A stretch of DNA of 64,000 nucleotides from Defluviicoccus sp. bin129 (GCA_002239065.1 MPNO01000001.1:124001-188000), one strand, 5' to 3'. Counted from the stretch's first letter, positions 50,674-60,665 are shown. Program-made: numbers and translations. Notes: generated from the sequence alone by a model not told the origin.

Positions 50674-52293
50674 ATGCGAACCAAGCTGACCCTTGCCGCG
50701 CTCGCCTGCGCGCTCGCCATCGCCCCGGCCGGGGCCAAGGAGCTGCGCTTCGCCTTCCAGGGCGACGCCGATTCGATGGACCCCTATACGCTCAACGAGA
50801 CCTTTACGCTGGGCTTCCTCGGCAACATCTACGAGGGCCTGATCCGGCGCGGGCCCGACCTCGTCATCGAGCCGGCGCTGGCCGAGCGCTGGGAGATCGT
50901 CGCGCCCGACCGCTGGCGCTTCCATCTGCGCCGCGGGGTGAAGTTCCACGAGGGCGAGGACTTCACCGCCGACGACGTGCTGTTCTCCGCCGACCGGGTG
51001 CGGGCCAAGGGCTCGGATCTCACCACCCGGCTCGCCGGCGTCAGGGAGGTCGTCAAGATCGACGACTACACCGTCGAGTTCGTGACCGAGACCCCCAACC
51101 CGATCCTGCATGTCGAATGGGGCTCATGGGGCATCATGTCCAAGAGCTGGTCGGAGAAGCACAACGCCCGCACGCCCGAGGCGATGGCGGACGACCAGGA
51201 GAAATACACCACCCGCAACGCCAACGGCACCGGCCCGTTCCGCCTGGTCAGCCGCGAGGCCGGTATCCGGGCGGTGGCGGTGCCCAACCCCAGCTGGTGG
51301 GACAACGCCAACAAGGAGCACAACCTCACCAAGATCACCTTCACCCCGATCGCCTCCGACGCGACGAGGGTGGCGGCGCTGCTCTCGGGCCAGATCGACA
51401 TGGCCTACCCCATCCCGGTGCAGGACATCAGGCGGGTCGACCGGAACGCCGGCACGCGGATGCTGGTGGGCCCGGAGCTCCGCACCATCTTCCTTGGAAT
51501 GGACCAGTTCCGCGACGAGCTCCTCTACTCCGACATCAAGGGCCGGAACCCGTTCCGGGACCGGCGGGTGCGCGAGGCGGTCTACCGGGCGATCGACATC
51601 GAGGCGATCCGCAGCAAGGTGATGCGCGGCCTCTCCAACCCGTCCGCGATGATGATCGGACCCGGCATCAACGGCTTCAGCGCGGGCTTCAAGCGCCTCG
51701 CCTACGATCCGAAGCAAGCCGGGGCTCTGCTCGCCGAGGCGGGCTACGGCGAGGGCTTCGAGGTCGGCATGGACTGCCCCAACGACCGCTACGTCAACGA
51801 CGAGGCGATCTGCCAGGCGGTGGTCTCGATGCTCGCCAAGGTGGGCATCCGGGTGAAGCTCAACGCGCAGCCCAAGGCCAAGTACTTCCCCAAGATCCTG
51901 GCGCCCAGGCTGGAGACCGGCTTCTACCTGCTGGGCTGGACCCCGGGCAGCTTCGATTCGTGGAACCCGCTCTACAACCTGCATGGCTGCCCGCGGGTCG
52001 GCGACTCGGGCCCGATCTGGGCGGAGGCGGACCGCAACCGGATCTCCAACGGCAAGTTCAACCTCGGCGGCTACTGCAACCCCAAGGTCGACGCGCTGGC
52101 CGCGCGCATCCTGTCGGAGACCGACAAGGGCAAGCGCGACCGGCTGATCGAGGAGGCCTGGTCGATGACCATCGCCGACATCGCCCATGTGCCGCTGCAC
52201 CAGCAGGCGCTCGCCTGGGGCGTGCGGGACGGCGTCGCCCTCGCGCAACGCCCGGACAACCAGTTCGCCTGGCGGCACGTGCGGATGAAGTAG
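50674..52293 (+). CDS. Peptide/nickel-type ABC transporter, substrate-binding protein
   Basis: A 539-residue SBP family 5 protein with signal peptide LTLAALACALAIAPAGA. Conserved parts: DADSMDPYTLNETFTLGFLGNIYEGL near the start and LAERWEIVAPDRWRFHLRRGVKFHEG. AAGGA precedes the ATG. The family binds dipeptides, oligopeptides, nickel chelates, opines or sugars. It begins a five-gene importer of Dpp/Opp layout, read outward from the divergent nucleotidase. Confidence 0.92.
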   Translation: MRTKLTLAALACALAIAPAGAKELRFAFQGDADSMDPYTLNETFTLGFLGNIYEGLIRRGPDLVIEPALAERWEIVAPDRWRFHLRRGVKFHEGEDFTADDVLFSADRVRAKGSDLTTRLAGVREVVKIDDYTVEFVTETPNPILHVEWGSWGIMSKSWSEKHNARTPEAMADDQEKYTTRNANGTGPFRLVSREAGIRAVAVPNPSWWDNANKEHNLTKITFTPIASDATRVAALLSGQIDMAYPIPVQDIRRVDRNAGTRMLVGPELRTIFLGMDQFRDELLYSDIKGRNPFRDRRVREAVYRAIDIEAIRSKVMRGLSNPSAMMIGPGINGFSAGFKRLAYDPKQAGALLAEAGYGEGFEVGMDCPNDRYVNDEAICQAVVSMLAKVGIRVKLNAQPKAKYFPKILAPRLETGFYLLGWTPGSFDSWNPLYNLHGCPRVGDSGPIWAEADRNRISNGKFNLGGYCNPKVDALAARILSETDKGKRDRLIEEAWSMTIADIAHVPLHQQALAWGVRDGVALAQRPDNQFAWRHVRMK

Positions 52294-52339
52294 GGCGGCC
52301 GGACGGCCTGCCCGGCCACCATGCGGTGAGCGCCCCCCG

Positions 52340-53332
52340 GTGATCGCGCTCGTCCTGCGCCGCCTCCTGCAATCGGTCGTCGTCATGCTGGCGGTGGCGC
52401 TGATCGGCTTCACCCTGTTCCGCTATGTCGGCGACCCGGTGGCCCAGATGGTCGGGCAGGAGACCTCGCTGGAGGAGCGCGCGGCGCTGCGCGACGAGCT
52501 CGGGCTCAACGACTCCGTGGTCGTCCAGTTCGCCCGCTATGTCGGCGACATCGCGCAGGCGCGGTTCGGCATCTCCTACGCCATCGACCGCCCGGTCGCC
52601 GAGCTGATCGCCGAACGCCTGCCGGCGACGCTGGAGCTCAGCCTGGTCGCCGCGCTCTATGCGCTGCTGGTCGGCATCCCGATGGGGGTGTACACCGCGC
52701 TCCACCCCGCCCGGCTGCTGTCGAAGGCGTTTCTCGCCGTCTCGCTGGTCGGCATATCGCTCCCCACCTTCTTCATCGGCATCCTGCTGATCCTGGTCTT
52801 CGGCGTCTGGCTCGGCCTGTTGCCCACATTCGGGCGGGGCGAGGTGGTCGATCTCGGCTGGTGGAGCACGGGGCTGCTGACCGCGAGCGGCTGGAAGTCG
52901 ATCCTGATGCCGGCCTTCACGCTCGGCATGTTCCAGCTCACCCTGATCATGCGGCTGGTGCGCTCGGAGATGCTGGAGGTGCTGCGCACCGACTACATCA
53001 AGTTCGCCCGCGCCCGCGGCCTCTCCGACCGGGCGGTCAATTTCGGCCACGCGCTCAAGAACACCCTGGTGCCGGTGATCACCGTCACCGGGCTCCAGCT
53101 GGGCTCGATCATCGCCTTCGCCATCATCACCGAGACCGTGTTCCAGTGGCCCGGCATGGGGCTCCTGTTCCTCCAGGCGATCCAGTTCGCCGACATACCC
53201 GTCATGGCGAGCTACCTGGTGCTGATCGCGCTGTTCTTCGTTGCGATCAACCTTGCCGTGGACATCCTCTACCACGTCGTCGACCCCCGGCTCCGCATCG
53301 ACCGCGGGACCGGGGCGGGCCAGGGCCGATGA
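52340..53332 (+). CDS. Peptide-type ABC transporter, permease DppB-like
   Basis: A 330-residue inner-membrane protein with six helices. It has the family opening RRLLQSVVVMLAVALIGF and the cytoplasmic EAA loop EMLEVLRTDYIKFARARGL that docks on the ATPase. The start is GTG at 52340 (weak ribosome-binding site). The end overlaps the second permease by ATGA. Confidence 0.92.
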   Translation: MIALVLRRLLQSVVVMLAVALIGFTLFRYVGDPVAQMVGQETSLEERAALRDELGLNDSVVVQFARYVGDIAQARFGISYAIDRPVAELIAERLPATLELSLVAALYALLVGIPMGVYTALHPARLLSKAFLAVSLVGISLPTFFIGILLILVFGVWLGLLPTFGRGEVVDLGWWSTGLLTASGWKSILMPAFTLGMFQLTLIMRLVRSEMLEVLRTDYIKFARARGLSDRAVNFGHALKNTLVPVITVTGLQLGSIIAFAIITETVFQWPGMGLLFLQAIQFADIPVMASYLVLIALFFVAINLAVDILYHVVDPRLRIDRGTGAGQGR

Positions 53333-54276
53333 CCGCGATCGCACGCTTTCGGCAGGCGGCGGCGCGGGTTCGCGACCACGATCTGTGGCACGACTTCACC
53401 GCCTCGAAGATCGCCGTCGGCGCGGCGGCGGTCACCGCGGCGATCGTGCTGGCCGCGCTGTTCGCGCCCTGGATCACGCCGCAGAACCCGTTCGACCCGG
53501 CCGAGCTCGACCTGCTGGACGCCTTCACCCCGCCGGTGTGGGCGGAGGGCGGCGACTGGCGCTTCGTGCTCGGCACCGACGACCAGGGGCGCGACCTCTA
53601 CTCGGCGATGCTCTACGGCGCCCGCATATCGCTGCTGGTCGGCTTCGCCTCGGTGCTGCTGGCCGCCTCGATCGGCGTCACCCTGGGGCTGGTCGCGGGG
53701 TATGCCGGCGGCGCGGTGGATGCGGCGATCATGCGCGTCGCCGACGTGCAGATCAGCTTCCCGGCGATCCTGGTCGCGCTGCTGATCGACGGCGTGCTGC
53801 GCGGCATCCTGCCCCGCGACCGGCACGACGAGCTCGCGCTCTACGTCCTCGTCTTCGCCATCGGCGCCTCGGGCTGGGTCCAGTTCGCGCGCACCGTGCG
53901 CGGCTCCACCCTGGTCGAGAAGAACAAGGAATACGTCCAGGCGGCGCGGGTGATCGGGGTCGGGTCGGGCGCCATCATGCTGCGCCACATCCTGCCCAAC
54001 GCGATGGGGCCGGTGCTGGTGATCGCGACCATCGGCCTCGCGGTCGCCATACTGACCGAGGCCACGCTCTCCTTCCTCGGCGTCGGCGTGCCGCCGACCG
54101 AGCCCTCGCTCGGCACGCTGATCGATATCGGCCAGGACTTCCTGTTCTCCGGCGAGTGGTGGATCGTGGTCTTCCCGGGCGTGCTGCTGGCGGCGCTGAT
54201 CCTCGCCGTCAACCTGCTCGGCGACTGGCTGCGCGACGCGTTCAACCCGAAGCTCCGCGGCGGGGTGGCGCGATGA
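53329..54276 (+). CDS. Peptide-type ABC transporter, permease DppC-like
   Basis: A 315-residue permease. It has the N-terminal FTASKIAVGAAAVTAAIVLAALFAPW helix, the DppC-type LGTDDQGRDLYSAMLYGARISL, and the EAA loop NKEYVQAARVIGVGSGAIMLRHILPN. Coupled by ATGA to both neighbours. It pairs with the DppB-like chain to form the channel. Confidence 0.93.
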   Translation: MTAIARFRQAAARVRDHDLWHDFTASKIAVGAAAVTAAIVLAALFAPWITPQNPFDPAELDLLDAFTPPVWAEGGDWRFVLGTDDQGRDLYSAMLYGARISLLVGFASVLLAASIGVTLGLVAGYAGGAVDAAIMRVADVQISFPAILVALLIDGVLRGILPRDRHDELALYVLVFAIGASGWVQFARTVRGSTLVEKNKEYVQAARVIGVGSGAIMLRHILPNAMGPVLVIATIGLAVAILTEATLSFLGVGVPPTEPSLGTLIDIGQDFLFSGEWWIVVFPGVLLAALILAVNLLGDWLRDAFNPKLRGGVAR

Positions 54277-55262
54277 GCGCGGCGCTGCTCGAGGTCGACG
54301 GGCTCCGGGTCGAGTTCCCGACCCGCCGGGGCACGCTGGTCGCCGTCGACGGGGTGTCGTTCTCCATCGCGCGCGGCGAGGTGCTCGGCATGGTGGGCGA
54401 ATCGGGCGCCGGCAAGTCGCTCACCGGCAACGCGATCATCGGCCTGCTGGAGCCGCCGGGGCGCATCGCCGCCGGCTCGGTCCGCCTCGCCGGCAAGCGC
54501 ATCGACGGCCTGCCGCCGGACCAGATCCGCCGCATCCGGGGGCGGCGCATCGGGGCGATCTTCCAGGACCCGCTGACCAGCCTGAACCCGCTCTACACGG
54601 TGGGCGAGCAGCTCGTCGAGACCATCCTCACCCATCTCGACATCGGCGCCCGCGCGGCCCGGCGCCGCGCGCTGGAGCTCCTGGGCGAGGTCGGCATCCC
54701 GGCGCCGGCGGAGCGCATCGACCACTACCCGCACCAGTTCTCCGGCGGCATGCGCCAGCGCGTGGTGATCGCGCTCGCGCTCTCGGCCGAGCCCGAGCTG
54801 ATCGTCGCCGACGAGCCGACCACGGCGCTCGACGTGTCGATCCAGGCGCAGATCATCGGCCTGCTCCGGCGGCTCGGCGCCGAGCGCGGCGCATCGGTGC
54901 TCCTGATCACCCACGACATGGGGGTGATCGCCGAGACCGCCGACCGGGTCGCGGTGATGTATGCCGGGCGGATCGCCGAGATCGGGCCGGTGCGCCGGGT
55001 GCTCGAATCCCCGCTCCACCCCTATACCGAGGGGCTGATGGCGGCGATCCCGGCGGTCGGGCGCGACGTCGACAGCCTGGCGCAGATCGACGGCGCGATG
55101 CCGCGGCTGCACGAGATCCCCGCCGGCTGCGCCTTCCACCCGCGCTGCCCCAGGGCGGTGGCGGGGTGCGACCGCGACCGGCCCGGGCTCGTCCCGATCG
55201 GCGGATCGGAGGTCGCCTGCCTGCTCTATCGCCCGGAGCCGGGCGAGGCCGCGCATGGCTGA
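54273..55262 (+). CDS. Peptide-type ABC transporter, ATP-binding protein DppD-like
   Basis: A 329-residue ATPase: Walker A GESGAGKSLT, signature FSGGMRQR, Walker B LIVADEPTTALD, and the C-terminal oligopeptide-type extension with CAFHPRCPRA, whose cysteines in this family can bind an iron-sulfur cluster. It overlaps the DppF-like gene by eight bases. Confidence 0.93.
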   Translation: MSAALLEVDGLRVEFPTRRGTLVAVDGVSFSIARGEVLGMVGESGAGKSLTGNAIIGLLEPPGRIAAGSVRLAGKRIDGLPPDQIRRIRGRRIGAIFQDPLTSLNPLYTVGEQLVETILTHLDIGARAARRRALELLGEVGIPAPAERIDHYPHQFSGGMRQRVVIALALSAEPELIVADEPTTALDVSIQAQIIGLLRRLGAERGASVLLITHDMGVIAETADRVAVMYAGRIAEIGPVRRVLESPLHPYTEGLMAAIPAVGRDVDSLAQIDGAMPRLHEIPAGCAFHPRCPRAVAGCDRDRPGLVPIGGSEVACLLYRPEPGEAAHG

Positions 55263-56238
55263 GCCGCCGCTGGTCGAGATCGCCGGGCTGAAACGCCATT
55301 TCGACGTCTCGCCGCCCTGGCTCAACCGCGCGGTCGAGGGCTCGGGGCGGCGCATCGTGAAGGCGGTGGACGGGCTCGATTTCGCGATCCGGCGCGGCGA
55401 GACCTTCGCCCTGGTGGGCGAGTCGGGCTGCGGCAAGTCGACCGTGGCGCGGCTCATCGTCGGGCTGCACGCGCCGGGCGCGGGCTCGATCCGCTACGCC
55501 GGCGCCGAACTCGGCCCGGCATCGCCGGCGCGGCGGCGCATGCAGATGATCTTCCAGGACCCCTACGCCTCGCTCAACCCGCGCTGGCGGGTGCGCGACA
55601 TCGTGGCCGAGCCGATCCGCCACAACCGGCTGCTGGCGGACCGCGCCGCGGTGGCGGAGCGGGTGGCCGGGCTGCTGACCCGCGTCGGCCTCTCCCCGAT
55701 CGACGGCGAGAAATACCCGCACGAGTTCTCCGGCGGGCAGCGCCAGCGCATCTCGATCGCCCGGGCGCTGGCGGGCGAGCCGGAATTCATCGTCTGCGAC
55801 GAGCCCACCTCGGCGCTCGACGTCTCGGTGCAGGCGCAGATCCTCAATCTGATGAAGGCGCTGCAGCGCGCGCTCGGGCTCACCTATCTGCTGATCTCGC
55901 ACGACCTCGCGGTGGTCTACCACGTCTCGTCGCGGGTGGCGGTGATGTATCTCGGGCGGATCTGCGAGCTCGCCGACACCGGGACCCTGTTCGGCCGCCC
56001 GCGCCACCCCTATACGCGGCTGCTGCTCGACACCATCCCGGACCTCGCGATGAGCGGGCGCGAGCGCGAGCCCGTCGCCGGCGAGGTGCCGAGCCCGATC
56101 GACCCGCCCCCGGGCTGCGCCTTCCACCCGCGCTGCCCGTTCGCCGAGGACCGCTGCCGCCTGGAACGCCCGGAGCTCAAGCCCGCGGGCGGCGCCGAGG
56201 TCGCCTGCCACGCGGTCGAGGAGGGGCGGCTCTCGTGA
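55255..56238 (+). CDS. Peptide-type ABC transporter, ATP-binding protein DppF-like
   Basis: A 327-residue ATPase with Walker A GESGCGKST, signature FSGGQRQR, Walker B FIVCDEPTSALD and the same Cys-rich C-terminus CAFHPRCPF. Together with the previous gene it gives the heterodimeric motor. The last gene of the importer; a palindromic repeat follows 200 bases later before the convergent autotransporter. Confidence 0.93.
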   Translation: MAEPPLVEIAGLKRHFDVSPPWLNRAVEGSGRRIVKAVDGLDFAIRRGETFALVGESGCGKSTVARLIVGLHAPGAGSIRYAGAELGPASPARRRMQMIFQDPYASLNPRWRVRDIVAEPIRHNRLLADRAAVAERVAGLLTRVGLSPIDGEKYPHEFSGGQRQRISIARALAGEPEFIVCDEPTSALDVSVQAQILNLMKALQRALGLTYLLISHDLAVVYHVSSRVAVMYLGRICELADTGTLFGRPRHPYTRLLLDTIPDLAMSGREREPVAGEVPSPIDPPPGCAFHPRCPFAEDRCRLERPELKPAGGAEVACHAVEEGRLS

Positions 56239-56294
56239 GGCCCCGGGCCCCTCGCCCCTCCCCTCGTCCTGAGCAGCGCCGGACTTGATCCGGG

Positions 56295-56332
56295 CGTATC
56301 GAAGAGCCTGCCCTGGGCTTGTCGAAGGGACG
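56295..56332 (+). repeat. Short interspersed repeat A, copy 1
   Basis: 38 bases, CGTATCGAAGAGCCTGCCC... GGGACG, matching copy 2 at 62263-62300 at 36 of 38 positions. Similar CTGAGCTTGTCGAAGG elements are widespread between genes in alphaproteobacteria. Confidence 0.8.
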
Positions 56333-56390
56333 CGCCCTCCCCGGCCGCTGGTCCGGGGGCCGGCGGTGTGGATGGCCGGAACGAGTCCAG

Positions 56391-56552
56391 TGCTGTCCGG
56401 TTCAGCTTTTCGACGCGGGCTCCGCGCCCATGAGCGAGAACATCTGCGTCCCCCTATTGTCACCCCGGACTTGATCCGGGGCCCAGGGCCACAGGCACCA
56501 CCCTCGCCCGGCTTCCCTGGGCCCCGGATCAAGTCCGGGGTGACAATAGGGG
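56391..56552 (+). repeat. Interspersed repeat B, copy 1, with perfect 38-base inverted repeat
   Basis: A lead segment (56391-56450, TGCTGTCCGG ... CATCTGCGTC) is followed by arms 56451-56488 and 56515-56552. The arms are perfectly complementary over 38 bases and contain CCCCGGACTTGATCCGGGG. The 26-base loop reads CCACAGGCACCACC... A second copy is at 63268-63437. Confidence 0.85.
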
Positions 56553-56642
56553 GGCGGCGGCGGATCGAGCGGCCGGCGAAGCCCTCGAAGCCGGTCCCGG
56601 CATTGGCCGGGACCGGCGCGTGCCTACGTTACCGTGCGAGCC

Positions 56643-59600
56643 TCAGAAAGCGATTTTCGCCCTGGCGAAGGCGGCGTGGAAGAGCTTTCCGTCCATCACC
56701 AGCCCGCCATACCTGACGCCCAGCCGCAGCCCATGGGCGCCGACGGCATCGAGGCCCGCGCCCAGACCGAGCACCGTCCCGGGCGCTCCGGGCAAGCGGG
56801 CCCGCCTGGTGGCGGAAACGATCCCCAGCCGGTCCGACTGCCGGAGCGCGAACGCGGGCGAATCGGTCCATACCCGCGCCGCGCCGAGCTTCAGGGAGGG
56901 GCGCAAGCTCAGCTCCCCCGGCCCTGCCCGCCAGTCGGACGAAAGGTCGAGCCCCATTCTCCAGCCGCCATAGCGCTGGACGACCTCCGGCATCGCGGCG
57001 CGGAATACCGGGCCTTCCGCCGAATGGCTCTCATGCGTCAACTCGCCGGCGAACGCTCCCGCCCGCGGGGTGAGGGTGAGCCCCGCCCCGAGGTCGAGGC
57101 GCGCGCCGAGCCCCAGCCGCATGTCGCTCTGGCTCGCCCCGTAGCGGCTCCGCAGACCGCCGCCGAGTACCGGGTTCCGATAGGCGCTCGCGACCCGCCA
57201 GCTTGACTGCGAGAGGCCGAGCCCGCCGAACAGGGTCTCGCCCTGCCAGCCCGCCTTGAGGGCGTAGCGGCCGCCCGACAGCGCCGTCGCCCGCGCGCCC
57301 GCGCCCGCCCGCTCCACCGCGGCGTCGGGCGCGGCGGCGAATCCGAGGACGAAACCGCTGCCGAGCGCGAAATCCATGCCGATCTCGGTGCCCGAAGCCG
57401 CTCCCGCGCCGCTGTCCGGCATGGCCCTGGAGAGGCTGCGCACCCAGTAGCGCGACGAGCGATCGAGGGGCTGGACCAGCGCGGGGTTGAGCGAGGCCGA
57501 GGAGGCGGGCGCGTCGGTGTCCCAGTCCAGCACGGCGAACAACGCCGCCAGAATCGCGCCGCCGCCGATGAGAAGGGCGGTGTTGTCGTCTCCGCCGCCG
57601 CCGCTGCCGGCGTCGGGCGAGGTCGGCTCGGGATCGGGGGTCGGCGTGGTCGAGACATCCGGTTGCTCGCGGAACTGTTCCGCCGGTCTGGCGCCGACGG
57701 CCGCGCCTTGCATCACCGTCGCCGCCCCGGTCGCCGGGTCGAACGACGCGAGCCGGGTCAGCGAACCCGCGCCGTCCCGGGTCTGCACCGGCAGCGCCTC
57801 CCCGCCCTGTACGTTCGCATCCTCCAGGAAGGTCACCACCGCCTGCGCGGCCTCGACCGGCCCGGCGTCCGCCGCCGCCTCGACGACGACCGCGCCGCCG
57901 TCCTGGACCGTCGTGCCGCCGCCCGCGGTGATCCTGGGCGTGCCGTCCGCGGTGAGCAGCGCGGTCAGCCGGGTGCCGTCCCGCACCTCCACCGTGCCGT
58001 CCGCGCCGACATCCATGTGTCCGGTGAGCACCAGCCCGCCTTCGGAGACGACGACCGCGCTGCCGGCGAAGGTGATGTCCCCGTTGATCACGAAATCGCC
58101 GGGGCACAGCTTGTTCAGCGTCTCCAGGTTGGTGATGTCGCCGGTCAGGCGGGACGCTCCGCTCACGTCGAGGATCAGCTCGTCCTCCCCCGCGCCGAAG
58201 TCGATATCGCCGGTCATCGTCACCGTTCCATACGCCCGGACGACGTCATCCCCGTCGCCCGTGGCGATGTCGCCCACCGCCACGCTGTTGTCGATCGTGA
58301 GGCTGTCGGCCGAGCCGCCGAACGACATGCGGCCCCGCACCACGGAGTTCCTCACCCTGACGGTCGCCGGCGCGTTGCGCAGAAGCATCGCCTGCGGCGC
58401 CTGGACCAGCGCGCGGTTGTCGAGCGTCACCGCGATACTGCCGGCCGCGCCGCTCGATGCGTGGATGCCGATCCCGTCGTCGGCATCGGTGGCCGAATCG
58501 TGCCGGGCGTACACCCGCCCGCCGTCGACCACGACGGTGGCCGAGCCGCTGCCGAAGGTGCGGGCCTGGATGCCCCGCGCCCCTTCGCCCGATACCGTGA
58601 TGGAGCCGGTATTGCGCGCCTCCACGCTGCCGGCGCCGGTGATGAGCGAACCGTCGGCGTTGAAGTAACTCGCGATCATGCCGTAGGCGATGTCGGTGCC
58701 GCCGGCGCCGCCGCGCCCGCCCTCGGTCGTGATCGTGCCGTCGTTCTGCGTGAAGGCTCTGCCGTAGGTCTGGCCGCCGCCGTTCACCAGGATGGCCGCG
58801 GCCAATCCGCCCGCCGCAGCGCCGTCCGTCGAAATCGAGCCGCCGGCCTCGTTATAGGCGCGCACGGTATTGGGACTTGCCGCGGTTCCGCCGGTGACGG
58901 CGAAGGCGATGACGCCCTCGGCATTGTGGCCCCGGGTCGCGACCTGGCCCCGGTTGCGAACCGTGGCGGTGGCCGACCCGAGGCTGCCGTCATTGCTGAT
59001 CGAGGCATACGCGCCGAAGGCGCGCGCGCCCCCGGTCTCGACGGAGCCGGAGCGCTGGTTGACGACGCTGGCGTCGCCGCAGCACGAGCTGGCAGAGAGC
59101 CCGCGCGCGCCGATCTCGATCCCGCCCGTATCCGGCAGGGTGTCGATCGAAGCGGTCGCATGGGTGACGACCGTGCCGGCGTTCTCCACCGTGGCGGCGG
59201 CGCGGCCTCGCGAGATGGCGACGACGCCGTGGCCGGGCACGCCATGCGTCTCGACGCGGCCGCTCGCCAGATTGCGCGCCGTCGCGCTCCCCCGCTGGGA
59301 GAAGGCAAGCACCGCGTAGGGGCCGATCCACGATTCGTTCGAGGGATATACGTATGCGTCGCCCCGGGTCTCGACCGTACCGGCGTTCCCGGCCACCGCG
59401 CTGCCATCGCCATCCGCATGGGCGCTGACGCCGCGGCCGCCGATGCCGGCGACCGTGACGGTGCCGCCAGCCGCGTTGCTGGCCTCGGCGTCGCCGTTGT
59501 CGTCGTGGCTCGCGCGGACGCCGTCCGACATTATGAAGAACCTGTTATCGTCGGTCACCGCGGCGCCGCCCGAGGTGCGGACCGTTCCCCGGTTGATCGC

Positions 59601-60353
59601 GGTCGCCGTTCCGGCGCTTCCGCTGTTGATGTAGGCGGCGACGCCGCGCCCGGCGCCGCCGCTGGTCGCGATCGTGCCGGTGTTGACGGCGCGGGCCGAG
59701 GACGCCACCGAGCGGACGTCCAGCCCGTATGCGAACATGTCGCCGGTCGTGGTGATCGCCCCCCGGTTGATCGCCTCTATCGTGCCCGTGTGGCTCGCAT
59801 CCCGGTTGTTGACTTCGATGCCGTCGCGGTACCGCCCGGAGGCATTGATGGTCGCGAAGGACTCGACCACTGAATGGGCGCCTTCCTGTCCGGCCGCGAA
59901 GCCGTCGATACGGATGAAGACGTTGTTCCCCGCATCGGATGCGAGATTGCCGGTCAGCACCAGCCGGCCGCCCTCGGCGTCCGGCACCAATAGCGCGACC
60001 CGATCGGTGTTGGGACCGGAAACGTCGATGACCAGCTTGTCGGCGTTGGCCGGGATGTCCGGAGAATCGCCGACGGTCACCGTATCGCCGTCGGTGTCGG
60101 CGGTGCAGCGCACCCGGTAGTCGCTGCCCGCGCCGGCCGTCCATCCGCCGCTTGCGTCCAGCGTCCCCTGCGTCCACGCGTCGTCGCAGGTCACCGCGGC
60201 CGAGGCCGGGGAGAGGGGGGCCGCGCCCGCGAGCACAAACCCGGCCGCCAGCAAGGCGCCGAGACCGGCCGCCACGCCGAACCGGCGCTTCCCGGCCCCC
60301 TGAAAGACAGCGCGTCCCCGCCTTTGCGCAGCAAACGATCCGCTTCCAGTCAT
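56643..60353 (-). CDS. Autotransporter (type V secretion) with repeat-rich passenger
   Basis: A 1236-residue outer-membrane protein. The signal sequence is long (to about residue 55, GLGALLAAGFVLAGAAPLSPASA). The passenger, about 60-900, is a beta-helix made of many imperfect repeats of the type GTITTSG..ARGV.A....A.A, rich in Gly, Thr and Ala. A linker with a TPTPDPEPTSPDAG stretch and a hydrophobic segment (LLIGGGAILAALFAVLDW) leads to the C-terminal beta-barrel of about 270 residues ending in FARAKIAF, with the terminal Phe needed for BAM insertion. ATG at 60351-60353 has GGGAGG before it; a possible earlier ATG at 60431 falls within the predicted promoter. Likely an adhesin or surface protein. 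Confidence 0.9.
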   Translation of the reverse strand: MTGSGSFAAQRRGRAVFQGAGKRRFGVAAGLGALLAAGFVLAGAAPLSPASAAVTCDDAWTQGTLDASGGWTAGAGSDYRVRCTADTDGDTVTVGDSPDIPANADKLVIDVSGPNTDRVALLVPDAEGGRLVLTGNLASDAGNNVFIRIDGFAAGQEGAHSVVESFATINASGRYRDGIEVNNRDASHTGTIEAINRGAITTTGDMFAYGLDVRSVASSARAVNTGTIATSGGAGRGVAAYINSGSAGTATAINRGTVRTSGGAAVTDDNRFFIMSDGVRASHDDNGDAEASNAAGGTVTVAGIGGRGVSAHADGDGSAVAGNAGTVETRGDAYVYPSNESWIGPYAVLAFSQRGSATARNLASGRVETHGVPGHGVVAISRGRAAATVENAGTVVTHATASIDTLPDTGGIEIGARGLSASSCCGDASVVNQRSGSVETGGARAFGAYASISNDGSLGSATATVRNRGQVATRGHNAEGVIAFAVTGGTAASPNTVRAYNEAGGSISTDGAAAGGLAAAILVNGGGQTYGRAFTQNDGTITTEGGRGGAGGTDIAYGMIASYFNADGSLITGAGSVEARNTGSITVSGEGARGIQARTFGSGSATVVVDGGRVYARHDSATDADDGIGIHASSGAAGSIAVTLDNRALVQAPQAMLLRNAPATVRVRNSVVRGRMSFGGSADSLTIDNSVAVGDIATGDGDDVVRAYGTVTMTGDIDFGAGEDELILDVSGASRLTGDITNLETLNKLCPGDFVINGDITFAGSAVVVSEGGLVLTGHMDVGADGTVEVRDGTRLTALLTADGTPRITAGGGTTVQDGGAVVVEAAADAGPVEAAQAVVTFLEDANVQGGEALPVQTRDGAGSLTRLASFDPATGAATVMQGAAVGARPAEQFREQPDVSTTPTPDPEPTSPDAGSGGGGDDNTALLIGGGAILAALFAVLDWDTDAPASSASLNPALVQPLDRSSRYWVRSLSRAMPDSGAGAASGTEIGMDFALGSGFVLGFAAAPDAAVERAGAGARATALSGGRYALKAGWQGETLFGGLGLSQSSWRVASAYRNPVLGGGLRSRYGASQSDMRLGLGARLDLGAGLTLTPRAGAFAGELTHESHSAEGPVFRAAMPEVVQRYGGWRMGLDLSSDWRAGPGELSLRPSLKLGAARVWTDSPAFALRQSDRLGIVSATRRARLPGAPGTVLGLGAGLDAVGAHGLRLGVRYGGLVMDGKLFHAAFARAKIAF

Positions 60354-60665
60354 GCCAGGCCTCCCGCCTTCGGATCGGGCCTGACCAGTGAGCGGGGCCG
60401 GCCCTTCAATGATCTCCGCGCAAATCTTCATGCCCGAATGGCATACCTGTCAAGCCAGATATCTCAATATCGATATATCTTTTCAAAATCTCCCATGCGA
60501 AATGCGCCCCGCGCCTGTCGACGGGAGGCGTGTCGAAGGGGGCTTGCAAGGATGCGTTGACGGGCGGGCGGCGGGAGAGAGGCGCGCCCGCCCCGGCGCT
60601 TCACGGACCGGCTGCCGGCCTGCCGCTCGTCAGGTACTCGGTATGGGCCCCTGTCGAAGGCCCCC
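60354..60665. other. Intergenic region of 312 bases between ubiD and the autotransporter
   Basis: No gene. Contains a GC-rich hairpin (GGGCGGGCG at 60562-60570 with CGCCCGCCC at 60585-60593) and an unusually AT-rich stretch at 60440-60500 with the autotransporter promoter. Confidence 0.7.
60424..60453 (-). promoter_or_regulatory. Candidate promoter of the autotransporter
   Basis: On the minus strand TTGACA (60448-60453) is followed after 17 or 18 bases by TGAAGA or GAAGAT (60424-60430), about 70 bases before the ATG. Just upstream an AGATAT...ATATCT inverted repeat (60458-60480) lies in AT-rich DNA and could be a regulator site. Confidence 0.5.

Larger units (their letters stand above)
56239..56642. 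other. Intergenic region of 404 bases between convergent genes
   Basis: Holds no gene. Contains one copy of a short CTTGTCGAAGG-type repeat (56295-56332) and one copy of a larger repeat (56391-56552) that ends in a perfect 38-base inverted repeat. The last could act as a two-way terminator between the DppF-like gene and the autotransporter. Confidence 0.8.

Noticed and set aside
56451-56552. CRISPR or attachment site
   Set aside because: A single palindrome with one loop, no array of spacers, no cas or integrase genes nearby.
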